From: Lentzea albidocapillata
Lineage (GTDB): Bacteria; Actinomycetota; Actinomycetes; Mycobacteriales; Pseudonocardiaceae
Direction of reading: 5' to 3'
DNA length: 64,000 nt
Assembly (NCBI RefSeq): GCF_000719115.1
Contig: NZ_JOEA01000003.1
Location: 1-64,000 of the forward strand
Under the pieces are notes generated by a model, which had not been told where the DNA came from, ran no database searches, and saw nothing but the letters and a program-made list of their open reading frames with translations. Position numbers and translations under genes: made by a program. Below are positions 52,301-60,144 of the stretch, in pieces (positions within the stretch are counted from its first letter, which is position 1; each line of letters starts with the position of its first letter).

Positions 52301-53821
52301 AGTCCTCATGGCCAGCACCGAGTCGCCGCCGAGCTGGAAGAAGTCGTCCTCGGGGCCGGCCGCGTCGAGCCCGAGCACCTCGGCCCAGACCTGCGCGACC
52401 CGGTGTTCGGCAGGTGTGCGCGGGGCCGTGGCCGTCTCCGCGCCGCCCGACGGCTCTGCCAACGCCGATCGGTCGAGCTTGCCGTTGGGGCTCATGGGGA
52501 ACGCGTCCAGGACGACGAACGCCGACGGCACCATGTGTTCGGGCAGCCTGGAGGCCACCAGCGCGCGCAGGTCGGTCCGCTCGGCCTCGCCGGTGACGTA
52601 GGCGACGAGTCGCTTGAGCCCCTGGTCGGAGCGCGCGACGACGACTGCTTCGCGCACACCTGGGTGGTCGCGCAGCACCGCCTCGATCTCACCGGGCTCG
52701 ATGCGGAACCCGCGGATCTTCACCTGGTGGTCGGCACGCCCGACGAACTCGAGCACGCCGTCGCGCCACCGCACGACGTCACCGGTGCGGTACAGGCGCC
52801 CCGGTCCGAACGGGTTGGCGACGAACCGTTGCGCGGTGAGGCCCGGCCGGTCGAGGTAGCCGCGAGCGAGACCCGTGCCGGTGACGTACAGCTCTCCCTC
52901 GGCCGCCGGCCGCAGGTCGTCGTCCAGCACGTGGGCGACGGTGCCGGGGATCGGCGTGCCGATCGGCGGGCTGCCACCGGGGCTCAGCGGCTCGCTCCAC
53001 GTCGACACGACCGTGGACTCGGTCGGCCCGTAGGCGTTGATCATCCGGCGGCCGGGCGACCAGCGCTCGACCAGTTCGGGCGTGCAGGCGTCACCGCCGA
53101 CGATCAGCGTGCGGAAGTCGGGCAGCGGGACCTCCGGCACGGTCGCCATGGCCACGGGCGGAATCAGCGCGTGCGTGATCCTGTTGTCCCGCAGCACCTC
53201 CGCGAGCTGCTCGCCCAGCAGCGGGCCCTCCGGCGGCACGACCAGCGCCGCGCCGGACGGCAGCGCCATGCACAGCTCCAGCACCGAGGCGTCGAAGCTG
53301 GGGGACGAGAACTGCAGCACCCGGTCGCCCGGCCGCACCTGGAAGTGCTCGATCTCGGCGCTCGCGAAGTTCGCCAGCCCGGCGTGCGTGACGACCACGC
53401 CCTTCGGCCGCCCGGTCGAACCGGACGTGTAGATCACGTACGCCGGGTGCGCCGGGTCGACCTCGGCCTCCGGATCGACGTCCCGCATCCCGCTCGTGTC
53501 CACCGCGGACTCGAGGGTGAGCAGCGGCGCCGCGTCGCGCAGCATGAAGTCGATCCGCTCGGCGGGATAGGCGGGGTCGACGGGGAGGTAGGCGGCTCCT
53601 GCCTTCAGCACGGCCAGCTGCGCCACCACGATCTCGGCCGACCTCGGCATCCGCAGCGCCACGACCCGTTCGGGACCGGCCCCTCGCTCGCGCAACCACC
53701 ACGCCAGCCGGTTGGTGCGGACGTCCAGCTCGGCGTACGTGAGCGTGCCAGACGGCGCGATGACCGCGGGCGCGTGCGGGGACGACGCCACTCTGGCGCG
53801 GAACAGTGCCGTGAGAAACAT
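46322..53821 (-). CDS. Three-module initiating NRPS (NRPS-B) with an A-less second module
   Basis: 2499 residues from ATG 53821. The frame is open to 53968, but that would overlap the hydrolase gene, and the A domain starts right at [11 protein letters not shown]. Order: A-T; C-(A remnant)-T-E; C-A-T. Loading A has [14 protein letters not shown] ~132 and code DALLIGAVVK; carrier Ser ~501. Module 2: C with HHIITDG ~659, then only the end of an A domain ([16 protein letters not shown] to [13 protein letters not shown]), carrier LGGDSI ~1077 and E with HHLVVDG ~1220. Module 3: DCL C with HHVLLDG ~1649, A with code DVWHLSLVDK (serine; A3 motif ~2074), carrier ~2445, and a C-terminal docking-like tail ([16 protein letters not shown]). 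No TE. It starts the peptide and passes it to NRPS-A. Confidence 0.93.
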   Translation of the reverse strand: MFLTALFRARVASSPHAPAVIAPSGTLTYAELDVRTNRLAWWLRERGAGPERVVALRMPRSAEIVVAQLAVLKAGAAYLPVDPAYPAERIDFMLRDAAPLLTLESAVDTSGMRDVDPEAEVDPAHPAYVIYTSGSTGRPKGVVVTHAGLANFASAEIEHFQVRPGDRVLQFSSPSFDASVLELCMALPSGAALVVPPEGPLLGEQLAEVLRDNRITHALIPPVAMATVPEVPLPDFRTLIVGGDACTPELVERWSPGRRMINAYGPTESTVVSTWSEPLSPGGSPPIGTPIPGTVAHVLDDDLRPAAEGELYVTGTGLARGYLDRPGLTAQRFVANPFGPGRLYRTGDVVRWRDGVLEFVGRADHQVKIRGFRIEPGEIEAVLRDHPGVREAVVVARSDQGLKRLVAYVTGEAERTDLRALVASRLPEHMVPSAFVVLDAFPMSPNGKLDRSALAEPSGGAETATAPRTPAEHRVAQVWAEVLGLDAAGPEDDFFQLGGDSVLAMRTLTLLGGGLPLRALFEHRTVAALAAVLPDDRPAEIRPTHTGQPVPLSRTQKRLQGAEGPDSNTAVGVRLTGSLDLTRLQHALDLLVARHDALRTTVHGHVQVISPHGAVRLELADDLEAELAKPFDLRTGPLTRALLTRDQVLVLCQHHIITDGRSVTVLLDELARLYEGEQLPRPRLQYPDFALWQQEQPVPSVDYWRHKLDGLEPLDLRTDRVRPPLRSTAGAVLRRRLGAGLVQRLTTLGRAHDATLFMTLTALVKVIMARHSGQRDIAVGTVNAGRDRAELDGVSGFFVNTLVLRTWLDPRQPFTAYLDQVRDTVLEAFAHDDVPFDQLVEQLRPDRDPSRTPLVQAVVALQQPLLTRTAFGDLAAEEVDLPRPAARFDLVTEFWPAQNRGEGDDLTLTLEYNTDLFDASTIERMADDLVALCEAVTANPDHDLVEFAGEAEDVARVRGFRVDPAVVEKVLRRMVDDAHVVMHDERLVGYVTRANPAELKGVLSQVLPDYLIPSAWVVLDEIDRANLPEPPAPRIERARFVAPRTPVEAVLASVFAEVLGVGQVGVRDGFLELGGDSILAIGVVTKARAAGLHLSARDVFQHQTIAELAPRVRSSSRASAEQGTVTGDVPLTPIQRWFFDHHDGLSRFHQSVVLDFAEDVDAERLARAVSTVVAHHDALRTRYTFDDGWRQRIEPSGHSQLETEIVAPRQVRLSAHHLVVDGISWRIIAEDLRAAYRGEPLPPKTTSLREWAHQLAGHARTGGFDDERTHWEQLTGGSSKTGTTASQRGVTVRLSGQDTRRVLREVPPVYRTQVNDVLLTALGCVLSGWTGSRRVLVALEGHGREELFDGVDLSRTVGWFTSMFPVALDVPEAGWGETLKAVKEQLRAVPRRGIGYGALRYLTGDGLPDVTPEVGFNHLGRFDDDQRGMDLDADPDAPRPHAIDVVSRVEGDQLEVTWFYSTELHDEATITRLADEMLVALRDIAHHCAQPDAGGRTPSDFPLARLDQASCDRIALPHVEDVYPLTPMQAGMVFHSLDGVYVQQTSFVVTADPDELAAAWQRAVDRTPVLRSSVVWEGVPEPVQVVHAQAPVPIRHLDWTRGDREELLRALLESDRVEGMDLATAPLMRLTLARLPEDEVQVLWTFHHVLLDGWSVFQVLTDVLGEPAERPPFRDYVEWLHHQDDEPAERHWREVLGDFTEPTPLPFDRTPSGQHGSSTTANLRISLSAEESAALYAFAREQRLTPGSVVQGAWAVLLARYGGRDDVCFGATVSGRPADLPGVDDITGIFINTLPVRVAVDDRAPVAAWLRGLQETQVEARRFEHVPLTDLRAWSGVEGGVNLFDSVLVFENYPAQGLPLRDLRAVETTNFPLSATVYPDTELTVLLGYDPAAFDETTARRLGGHLRVLLTGIAENADRQVGALPLLTADERQRVLVEWNDTAHEVPDRTLLDLLAPHGEEAVRFEGEAISGAELERRANRLAHRLIAEGAGPERVVAVSLPRSFDLVVTLLAVLKAGAAYLPIDAGLPAERVAFMTDDAGPVLVIDSPLDASGYPSTAPETALTQDHPAYVIYTSGSTGRPKAVVVPHRGVVNRLLWTQHEYGLTPDDRVLQKTPASFDVSVWEFFWPLIAGATLVVAKPEGHRDPAYLADLVQRESITTVHFVPSMLRAFLREPAAKGCTGLRRVLCSGEALPPDLVRAWYETIDVPLHNLYGPTEASVDVTSWATCPGADVVPIGRPVWNTALRVLDAELRPVPPGVPGELYLAGAQLARGYLNRPGLTAGRFVADPFGRAGTRMYRTGDLARWRPDGSVEYLGRTDHQVKIRGLRVELGEIEAVLGDAVVVVRDERIVAYVTTPDVDALRKAAEAALPDYMVPSAIVRLDEFPLSPNGKIDRRALPDPEWTPVEHVPPRTPAEEAVASIWAQALGVGRIGAEDDFFALGGDSIRGMHVTSLLRDAFGVELSPRDVLSARTVAALADLVEELILRELEHTASLNEL
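50725..50965 (-). other. Truncated adenylation domain in NRPS-B module 2
   Basis: Between the C domain and the carrier of module 2 only ~80 residues of A domain remain: an A8-like [18 protein letters not shown], a [20 protein letters not shown] stretch and [12 protein letters not shown], then DRANLPEPP in place of the usual NGKxDRxxLP. Motifs A1-A7 and the A10 lysine are absent (~400 residues). The frame is intact, and the following carrier and E domains keep their active-site motifs. Confidence 0.85.
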
Positions 53822-53870
53822 GACGGGGAGGCGCCTTTCCGGGGGATCAGTCGGAAGGGTGAGGGAATGA

Positions 53871-55145
53871 TCAGGCGACGCGGCGGGCGAGCCTGCCGCC
53901 CACCTGCAACCACCCGATGTCGCGGCCGGGGGAACCGCGCAGAAAACGTCCGGCTTGCGAAGTGTCACCGGTGTCGACGTCGCGCATTCGGAACCGCAGT
54001 CCGTCGTAGAGCGTCAACTCGGCGAACGGCTCACCGTCCACGACGAGTCGCAGCGGCGCATTCTCGCCCGGCACCACTGAATACTCGGTGTCGCCGTTGT
54101 AGAAACGTCCCACGCAGCCCGGTGGCGTCGCCACCACCCGTTCCCCCAGCTCACGACAACCGTCGTAGTCACCGACGCCGAGCGCGCGAGCCAATTCGTG
54201 CCACATCGCCAATCCGGTGCTGCCATTGGTCGTGAGCGCGACCACGGCACCGCTTTCCGGATGCACGCGCAGGTGGCAGGACGTGCCGTCCCCGGTGCCG
54301 TCGTGGCCGAACCACCCGCCCTCGAACAACGCCACGCCGAGCCCCCAAGCATCGGCCATCCCGAACGGCTCCGCACCGTCCATGGGAGTCCGCATCTCCC
54401 GCAGTTGGGCGTCGTCCACGAGCGTCGGCCCCTCGCCGGCGAGCATCCGGCCGAGCCGCACGAGATCGATCGCACTGGCCGCGACGGCGCCGGCGGGCGC
54501 GTCCACGAGCGTGAGCGACTGGTGCACCGGCACGACCCGGTGCCGTTCGGCATTGACCGCGTGCCCCGGCACCGAGTCGTTCTGTCCGTCCGGCGCCACC
54601 ACGAAGTGCGCCTCCACGCCCAGAGGCCGCAGCAACACCGACGACATGGCCTCCCACCAGCTCATACCGGTGACGACCTCGATCAAATGCCCGGCGGCGC
54701 TGTATCCGATGTTCGAGTAGGAGAACCCGTCACCGGGCTCGTGCAACGGGTTGGCGCGGAGCAGGCACTCGGCCACGTGCTTGCTCAACGTAGACGCCGT
54801 GACCTCGTCCGAATCGGACGGCAGACCACCGGTGTGGCTCAACAGGTGCCGGACGGTGAGCCGCTCGCTCAGACTCGCGGCAGCGGGCAGGTACTCGGCG
54901 AGCGGCTCGTCGAGATCAAGATCCCCGTCCGACACGAGGATCATCGCCAGCGCCGCGGTGAAGGTCTTGCTGACCGACCCCACCGGCACGCGCGCGGCCC
55001 GCGTCATCGGCGGCCCGCCCGTGTGCTGGACGCCGAACTCGACCGAGCGGGTAATTCCGCCGCGGTGCACGGCGAGTTGGGCGCCCGGAATCAGATGGTG
55101 TCTGGAGTGTCTTTCCAACAATGGCTGGAGCTGGACTTCGTGCAT
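53871..55145 (-). CDS. PBP-type thioesterase / serine hydrolase (candidate trans-acting peptide cyclase)
   Basis: 424 residues of the class C beta-lactamase/DD-peptidase fold: SVSK (S57-K60), YSN (143-145) and HDG (281-283) as the three catalytic motifs. A ~110-residue beta-rich C-terminal domain (lipocalin-like in such enzymes) follows. No signal peptide or membrane helix is present, so it is cytoplasmic, unlike true penicillin-binding proteins. Start ATG 55145 has GAGGG just upstream; the earlier ATG at 55190 lacks a site. It is 49 bp before NRPS-B and first in the operon. In surugamide-, desotamide- and mannopeptimycin-type clusters such enzymes (SurE, MppK) release and head-to-tail cyclise peptides ending in a D-residue from NRPSs without TE. 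That matches the terminal E domain here. Confidence 0.85.
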   Translation of the reverse strand: MHEVQLQPLLERHSRHHLIPGAQLAVHRGGITRSVEFGVQHTGGPPMTRAARVPVGSVSKTFTAALAMILVSDGDLDLDEPLAEYLPAAASLSERLTVRHLLSHTGGLPSDSDEVTASTLSKHVAECLLRANPLHEPGDGFSYSNIGYSAAGHLIEVVTGMSWWEAMSSVLLRPLGVEAHFVVAPDGQNDSVPGHAVNAERHRVVPVHQSLTLVDAPAGAVAASAIDLVRLGRMLAGEGPTLVDDAQLREMRTPMDGAEPFGMADAWGLGVALFEGGWFGHDGTGDGTSCHLRVHPESGAVVALTTNGSTGLAMWHELARALGVGDYDGCRELGERVVATPPGCVGRFYNGDTEYSVVPGENAPLRLVVDGEPFAELTLYDGLRFRMRDVDTGDTSQAGRFLRGSPGRDIGWLQVGGRLARRVA

Positions 55146-56090
55146 GTTCCCTCGCAGTACAAGTCGACCCCCAGAGCTATTTCGTCCCAAGTTCTGTGTC
55201 AGGACCCCGAAATCAGTCGGTTGGTCCGTTCAGCGGTTCGTACGCTGTCAAATCATCATCACACCATGGGACCGCCAAATGGAGCACGTCTTTGGAGTGC
55301 CCCCGATAGGACGCCTTCTTGCGGTCGCCGGTGACGCTCCGTCGTTGGTCGCTGGAGGGTAACCACTCGAACGGGCGGGTTTGGACTGAAACGTCTCGAA
55401 AACCGCCCTGAAAAGAGATGTATTTTTGGAAAATGTTTCGAATACGTATCGTCACACGTCGTCACGGACTGTGTGAATGTCGATATTTCGAAAATCGTGG
55501 ATACTGTGAAATGCGCGTCCGACACTCCAACTACACTCGTTCCAGATAGCCCGTCGTGACGCTCCGACCTGCGTCACGTCACTGGCGGGCGCTGCAGTCA
55601 GCACGCCCAGCCGGTAAGGCAGGTGCGCACGACGTCCTGTCGTCGGTTCGTTGCCCGTGTGCCTTCGCTGAGGCGTGGGGACTGGACGCGCAGGGCGGGC
55701 GGGCTGGGCGGAAGTACGTGAACGACCGGCCGAAGTCGGAGCTGGGCGAGATGGTGCGGTTCGACACCACGGCTCTTGGTGCCCGGCATCGCGTTGGTCC
55801 GCGAACGAAGCGCAAGGGCTACTTCCTGCGTGCCGAGACCGCGTTCAGGTTCATGAACGCTGTCAGCGGCTACTTAAGACTGGCGGCAGGACCGGGTCCG
55901 GCCAGACTCTGGTCCAGGTGCTCGGCGAGTCGCTCGCTCACAGCGGCTGCCCGCCGGTGTCATTGACGTGGCTCTCTCATGGCATGCGTCTCGCCGAGCA
56001 CCGCGCGAGGAGTGGCTGAAAAGGGGTCTGCCTTGCTCGAAGTAGCGGTGCCCTCCTTGCCGATATCCGTGTCGAGGCAAGGAGAACCGG
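55146..56090. other. Upstream region of the NRPS operon, ~940 bp
   Basis: No convincing gene. A minus-strand 80-codon frame at 55213-55455 and a plus-strand 136-codon frame at 55556-55966 exist but match nothing I know. The right end (from ~56,000) leads into the IS110 transposase. The AT-rich island at 55386-55500 is the most promising promoter or operator area; TTGACA at about 55,250 (minus strand) is a possible -35 without a clear -10. Confidence 0.4.
55386..55500. promoter_or_regulatory. AT-rich island with three TCGAA-centred motifs
   Basis: A markedly AT-rich stretch in ~70% GC DNA, 240-355 bp upstream of the first NRPS-operon gene. It contains TCTCGAAA (55394), TTTCGAA (55436) and TTTCGAAAA (55486), 42 and 50 bp apart, i.e. 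roughly four to five helical turns. This could be a multi-site regulator or nucleoid-protein region. Confidence 0.4.
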
Positions 56091-56546
56091 ATGCCCGTGA
56101 TCATCGGAATGGATCCGCATAAACGGTCGGCCACAATCGAGGTGATCAACGAACTCGGCAACATGATCACGGCCGGAGAATTCGGCACAGACCAGATCGG
56201 ATATGCCAAGATGTTAGCGACCGGGCGCCGGTTCAGCGACCGGGTGTGGGCGATCGAGGGCTGCAACGGCGTCGGCCGCCATATCGCCCACCGGCTGATC
56301 CACGACGGCGAGACGGTCCTGGACGTGCCGGCGAAGCTGTCGGCGCAGGTGCGGGTGTTCGCGACCGGCAACGGCCGCAAGACCGACCCGATCGACGCGC
56401 ACTCAGTAGCTCTGGCCGCGCTGCGGACCCCGAACCTGGTGCGTTTGCAGGCCGACCCCGAACTGGTCGTGATGGGCATGCTGGTCGACCGTCGTGACGA
56501 GCTCGGTCGCGCGCTCGGACCGTCGCATGGTCTGAACGAGTGGTAG
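56091..56546 (+). pseudogene. IS110-family transposase, N-terminal half only
   Basis: 151 residues from ATG 56091: IIGMDPHKRSATIEVIN (first Asp), VWAIEGCNGVGRHIAHRL (Glu), and GNGRKTDPIDAHSVALAALR (D-x-x-D), the DEDD RuvC-like domain of IS110/IS1111 transposases. The protein then runs off similarity at ~145 (ALGPSHGLNEW) and stops. The C-terminal transposase_20 domain with the essential Ser is missing, so it is inactive. It lies just right of the NRPS operon control region. Confidence 0.85.
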
Positions 56547-56629
56547 GTCGCGGCCTTGGTAACAGCGTGTAGCGAGCACTCGATCAGAGGATCAGGCGTT
56601 TTGCAGAACGGGTGATCGGAGGGTGCGCC

Positions 56630-57787
56630 GTGAACGCGATGTCCGCCGACGACGCTTCAGAGGACGGTTCGAGTCCTGATCTCCAGGAATATCGTGCTTA
56701 TCTGCAAAGAGGTGAGACGCGACTGTCGACCCTGCACCGCGTCGCCGGCGCCTTCATCAGTGGCGCAGGACTGCTCACGTTGCTGCCGCTGCTCGTCGGA
56801 GGCACCTTCTCCAGCCTGTTGCTGCTGCTCTTGTTCTACCGATCGCCCGGCTTGCCCGCACCGGCCTCTCTGGAGCGATGGCTGGCGCTCCTGCCGGTGC
56901 TCGCCTCGATCGCGCTTCCGCTGTCCGCGCTGTACCTACTCGTGCGGGACCTGATTCTCTTCTACTTCACCGCGCGGACGTTCAAACCCGATGCCAAGGG
57001 GCACATCTACCCGCGGTTCGTGCTGTCGGGGATCATGGTGTCGGAGCCTTCCTTGTCGCACACAGTGGGGGAGTTGCACGCCGCTCGCGACGACGACTAC
57101 GTGCGCAATCTTCTTGTGCCCAGCCCAGCCGTGCTCAAGAAACGCATCCTGAAGGAAGCCCAGTCGATCGGTGATCTGCGTGGAGCGTCGATGAACGACG
57201 ACGAGAACCTGCTCTCCGAACGTCTGCGCGAGTACGTGTTGCGTCAGACCGCCTCTCACGTGCGAAGCCTGCCTCAGGAGGCGGCGAAGATGGAGGCCTC
57301 TATCGCGAGACACCAGAGGTTCCTGCGCGGACTCGTGCTCCGGTACGCGAAAGCCTTCCTTCTGACGATCGCGACCACGGTGGTCACGCTGACCGCGGAC
57401 GGTGTGCTCACGTTGCTCAAACCGCTCGACAACGCTCCGGTTCCTGGGGTCAACCCCGAGTACGTGTGGACGGCGACGTTGACCATCTACGCCGGGTGGG
57501 CCCTGGTGTCCACGATCATCGTGCGAAAGCCGGTGATCTGGTTGTACGCGGACTCCAGCAACACCAAGAGCCAGCGGACACCGCAGTCGCTGCTGAACTT
57601 CGAGCGGTCGACCTTGGCCGTGTCCGTCCTCTCGGTGTCGATCATCGGCGCCGATCTGATCATGTTTCATCCGCCGACGACAGGAACGGGCTGGCTCATC
57701 GTCTTCGCGGCGTGCTGCCTGATAGTGGGCACGTTCGTCGTGGTCATTCGCGCGGTCATCAGCGAACTCCCGGAAAGGTTGCGCTGA
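56630..57787 (+). CDS. Unrecognised six-helix membrane protein (first of a pair)
   Basis: 385 residues; GTG 56630 with GGAGGG 6 nt upstream. There are two N-terminal hydrophobic segments (VAGAFISGAGLLTLLPLLVG extended, and LALLPVLASIALPLSALYLL), then a ~120-residue charged cytoplasmic stretch (AKMEASIARHQRFLRGLV). Four further helices follow, near FLLTIATTVVTLTADGVLTL, VWTATLTIYAGWALVSTIIV, LAVSVLSVSIIGADLIMF and WLIVFAACCLIVGTFVVVI. I do not recognise the family. The next gene starts 2 bp after its stop and is also a membrane protein, so they probably form a complex. No enzyme motif is visible. Confidence 0.65.
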   Translation: MNAMSADDASEDGSSPDLQEYRAYLQRGETRLSTLHRVAGAFISGAGLLTLLPLLVGGTFSSLLLLLLFYRSPGLPAPASLERWLALLPVLASIALPLSALYLLVRDLILFYFTARTFKPDAKGHIYPRFVLSGIMVSEPSLSHTVGELHAARDDDYVRNLLVPSPAVLKKRILKEAQSIGDLRGASMNDDENLLSERLREYVLRQTASHVRSLPQEAAKMEASIARHQRFLRGLVLRYAKAFLLTIATTVVTLTADGVLTLLKPLDNAPVPGVNPEYVWTATLTIYAGWALVSTIIVRKPVIWLYADSSNTKSQRTPQSLLNFERSTLAVSVLSVSIIGADLIMFHPPTTGTGWLIVFAACCLIVGTFVVVIRAVISELPERLR

Positions 57788-57789
57788 CC

Positions 57790-58443
57790 ATGGGCACGAC
57801 AGAGGAGGACATCGAGAAGCTCGGCGAGGAACTGGCCGCTCTGCGCCTGCACTATCGCCAAGCGGGGCACAACCTGGCGACCCAGGTCGCCGAGGATCTG
57901 TCGTTCGTCCGTGAAGCCCGGGAGGAGGTGGAGCGGATCACCACGATCCTGCGGGGTACCGAGCTGTTCGGCCGGTATGCGCAGGATGCCGATCACCATG
58001 CCAGAGTGGCCAATCGGTGGCGTGCGGCTGCGGTGTTCGTGTTGCTGTTGTCGCCGTTGTTCCTGGTGCTCATCGAGAAGCTGGCGGCGATCAGTGGCGT
58101 CGCACTTGCGGTGACCTTCGCGCCGATGTTCACACTGTTCATCTACGCCTCCGTGGAGTCGCACAACCACCGGCGGCGCGAGTTCGACCGTCGCCGGATT
58201 TCCCTCCGGGTGTCCGCGATCGAAGCGTTCACCAAGCAGCGGCGTGACGCCGGCCGCGCCGGCGATCGGAAGATCGCCGAGGAACTCATGGACGAGTTCG
58301 TCCGCAAGCACTTCATCCAGCCTGACCTGGACTCGAACGACATGTCGTACCTGGGTCCGCGGCTCAGCCTCGTGACGGTGTTCAGCCGAGGTGGCCGGCA
58401 ACAGTCGCCGCGTGCGGCCGGTTCAGCGTCGCCCAAGCAGTAG
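57790..58443 (+). CDS. Unrecognised two-helix membrane protein with coiled-coil flanks (second of a pair)
   Basis: 217 residues from ATG 57790, 2 bp after the previous stop. Residues 1-~75 are charged, heptad-rich helices (EEDIEKLGEELAALRLHYRQ, EREEVERITTIL-like). Two membrane helices form a hairpin (WRAAAVFVLLLSPLFLVLIE and AAISGVALAVTFAPMFTLFI) around a short loop, and a basic helical C-terminal half follows (SHNHRRREFDRRRISLRVSA). The soluble-TM-TM-soluble plan is reminiscent of SLATT-type membrane effectors, but I see no signature sufficient to claim that. Tightly coupled to the six-helix protein upstream. Confidence 0.6.
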   Translation: MGTTEEDIEKLGEELAALRLHYRQAGHNLATQVAEDLSFVREAREEVERITTILRGTELFGRYAQDADHHARVANRWRAAAVFVLLLSPLFLVLIEKLAAISGVALAVTFAPMFTLFIYASVESHNHRRREFDRRRISLRVSAIEAFTKQRRDAGRAGDRKIAEELMDEFVRKHFIQPDLDSNDMSYLGPRLSLVTVFSRGGRQQSPRAAGSASPKQ

Positions 58444-58461
58444 CGGTACTTCACGCGAAGG

Positions 58462-58857
58462 TCAGGAGTTGCTGCGGTAAAGCCGTTCGTAGGCGGCTTT
58501 GGCGCGTGCGTCTGCCTCAGCGTGTTTGGCCCGGCGGGTCTGCTCGCCGAGCCCGCGTGCAAAGCCCTGTTTGACCAGGCGGTGCTCGGTCGTGTGCCAC
58601 ATGTAGGTCATCGAGTAGAAGTAGCCGACGCACATGCCCAGCACGATCGACAGGATCCTGATGTAGAGCGGTCCGGGTAGCAGGAGCAACAGCAGGATCG
58701 GTGACATCTGGACGAGGCCGCGCACGAAGTGGCGCACCGCCCAGGTACGGCAGGTGACGTCGTGCAGCACCCACGGGCTGCATCGCTGAGGCAGTCGTCC
58801 GCCGACCGCGTACCACAGCCACTGGGCCGGATTGGGTCTGGTTCCACGCAGTGTCAT
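58462..58857 (-). CDS. DUF5313-like membrane protein
   Basis: 131 residues: RPNPAQWLWYAVGGRLPQRC, WVLHDVTCRTWAVRHFVRGL, a membrane hairpin around ILLLLLLPGPLYIRILSIVL and CVGYFYSMTYMWHTTEHRLV, then a charged helix with many Arg/Ala. This is the DUF5313 pattern of actinobacteria, function unknown. ATG 58857 overlaps the stop of the decayed receiver upstream (ATGA), suggesting they were once co-translated. It converges with the membrane pair, 18 bp apart. Confidence 0.75.
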   Translation of the reverse strand: MTLRGTRPNPAQWLWYAVGGRLPQRCSPWVLHDVTCRTWAVRHFVRGLVQMSPILLLLLLPGPLYIRILSIVLGMCVGYFYSMTYMWHTTEHRLVKQGFARGLGEQTRRAKHAEADARAKAAYERLYRSNS

Positions 58858-59118
58858 CGGTCGGCGTTCTCCTCTGCCGCTCGGCGGATGGCGGCGACGA
58901 TCTTGCGGTTCGGCACGCCCTTGATCACGTACTCGACCACGCCGAGCTCTCCGAGTTCGGCCTCGGACGGGCGTCGATGAGGCCGCACAACCGTCGCCGT
59001 GGTGGACATGCACCTGTCCGGCGATGGCTTGCACGCCATCCGCCGCATGCATCAGCGGGTGCCGGCAGTCAGGATCGTCGCTGACGAGAACTCTCAGCCG
59101 ATCGGGAGTTCTGGTCAC
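58854..59118 (-). pseudogene. Decayed response-regulator receiver domain
   Basis: From GTG 59118 the minus strand reads VTRTPDRLRVLVSDDPDCRH, like a receiver start with the acidic pair. After a frame change near 59,000 it ends ELGVVEYVIKGVPNRKIVAA with IRRAAEENADR, the beta5-alpha5 end of a receiver (conserved Lys in IKG). The phospho-acceptor Asp region does not read cleanly on this strand. Its stop overlaps the DUF5313 start. Confidence 0.5.
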
Positions 59119-59135
59119 GGTGCGGTCCTGACGGG

Positions 59136-59171
59136 TTGTGCGTGTTTTCGGACTTGCTAAGGTTAGCAAGT
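59136..59171 (+). promoter_or_regulatory. Promoter and 20-bp palindromic operator of the arsR-hyf operon
   Basis: TTGTGC (59136-59141), a 16-nt spacer and TAAGGT (59158-59163) suit a -35/-10 pair. ACTTGCTAAGGTTAGCAAGT (59152-59171) is a perfect palindrome (9-bp arms, GG centre) lying right over the -10. ArsR-family repressors bind such 12-2-12-like palindromes, so autoregulation is likely. Confidence 0.75.
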
Positions 59172-59223
59172 GCTGAAGCGTGCGACCAGCTGCCGGGCGA
59201 CGCGCGAGCAGGGAGGGGAGCGG

Positions 59224-59574
59224 GTGAGCAAGCCGCTGTACCAGCTCAAGGCGGAGTTCTTCAAGACGCTGGGCCACCCTGCGCGGATCCGGGTGCTGGA
59301 GCTGCTCAGCGGGCGTGAGCACGCGGTCGCGGAGATGGTGCGGCAGGTGGGTGTCGAGCCCGCGAACCTCTCCCAGCAGCTGGCGGTGCTGCGCCGGGCA
59401 GGCCTGGTCACCACCCGCAAGGAGGGCGGGACCGTCTACTACTCGCTGACCAGCCCGCACGTGGCCGAGCTGCTGGACGTGGCGCGGCGGATCCTCTCGG
59501 CCGTGCTGTCCGGGCAGGTCGAGCTGCTCGAGGATCTCCGCACCGCCGGCCAGCCGGTGCCGCGCGGCGGTTGA
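59224..59574 (+). CDS. ArsR/SmtB-family regulator of the hydrogenase-4-like operon
   Basis: 116 residues from GTG 59224 (GGGAGGGG upstream). The winged helix is well conserved: FFKTLGHPARIRVLELLSGR, EPANLSQQLAVLRRAGLVTT and GTVYYSLTSPHVAELL. The ELCxC metal site of ArsR/CadC is replaced by EHAVAEM, so it does not sense metal in the classical way. Position and order match mycobacterial Rv0081, the ArsR-type hub of the hypoxia response, which precedes the formate-hydrogenlyase-like Rv0082-Rv0087. It probably represses its own promoter through the palindrome at 59152-59171. Confidence 0.85.
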   Translation: MSKPLYQLKAEFFKTLGHPARIRVLELLSGREHAVAEMVRQVGVEPANLSQQLAVLRRAGLVTTRKEGGTVYYSLTSPHVAELLDVARRILSAVLSGQVELLEDLRTAGQPVPRGG

Positions 59575-59577
59575 GCC

Positions 59578-59617
59578 GTGGTCACCCCGTGTCCCTCCCC
59601 CGAGGCGGGGTGACCAC
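59578..59617 (+). terminator. Hairpin between arsR and the structural genes
   Basis: GTGGTCACCCCG and CGGGGTGACCAC, 12-bp perfect arms with a 16-nt loop, begin 4 bp after the arsR stop. As the downstream genes have no obvious own promoter, it may act as a partial terminator or attenuator setting the arsR-to-hyf ratio. Confidence 0.55.
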
Positions 59618-59658
59618 ACCCTCCTTCGAACTACCGACTCCATCGCGGGAGCAAGAGC

Positions 59659-60144
59659 GTGCTGAGTTTGTGGCGCAAGATCCGCCGGACCGGGCGAGTG
59701 GCCGAACCTGCGCCGCCGCTGCCCGCAGGTGACCGCCCGGCGCAGGCGGCGGTGCTGGGCGGGTCGGTGCAGATCCGGCACGTCGACGCGGGATCGTGCA
59801 ACGGCTGCGAGGTCGAGATCGGATCGGCGTTCGGGCCGGTCTACGACGGTGAGCGCTACGGGGCGCGGCTGGTGGCCTCGCCACGGCACGCGGACGCGTT
59901 GCTGGTGACCGGTGTGGTGACGCGCAACATGGCCGAGCCGCTGCGGCGGACGTTCGACGCGGTCCCGGCGCCGAAGCTGGTGGTGGCGGTCGGGGACTGC
60001 GCACGCAACTGCGGAGTGTTCGCGGGCGCCTACGGGGTGGCCGGTGCGGTGCGTGACGTGGTGCCGGTCGACCTGGAGATCGCCGGGTGTCCGCCGCGGC
60101 CGGAGGCGATCGTCGAGGGACTGCGGAAGTTGACCGGCCGATGA
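59659..60144 (+). CDS. NuoB/HycG-like [4Fe-4S] subunit of a group-4 hydrogenase-type complex
   Basis: 161 residues; GTG 59659 with GGGAG upstream. The four cluster ligands are visible: DAGSCNGCEVEI (CxxC), VVAVGDCARNCGVF and IAGCPPRPEAIVEGL. This is the N2-type cluster subunit shared by complex I (NuoB) and formate hydrogenlyase/hydrogenase-4 (HycG/HyfI); the short basic N-terminal extension is common in actinobacteria. It passes electrons from the large subunit, which would lie to the right of the window. Its stop overlaps the next gene (ATGA). Confidence 0.9.
   Translation: MLSLWRKIRRTGRVAEPAPPLPAGDRPAQAAVLGGSVQIRHVDAGSCNGCEVEIGSAFGPVYDGERYGARLVASPRHADALLVTGVVTRNMAEPLRRTFDAVPAPKLVVAVGDCARNCGVFAGAYGVAGAVRDVVPVDLEIAGCPPRPEAIVEGLRKLTGR

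Noticed and set aside
53822..53968. Upstream extension of NRPS-B to 53968
   Set aside because: It would overlap the PBP-type hydrolase gene by ~98 bp and adds unstructured residues before an A domain that begins normally at the ATG at 53821.
55213..55455. 80-codon minus-strand frame upstream of the PBP-type hydrolase, as a possible regulator or precursor peptide
   Set aside because: It lies partly in the AT-rich island, has no ribosome site or recognisable motif, and its codon pattern is not gene-like; kept only as a note in the gap entry.
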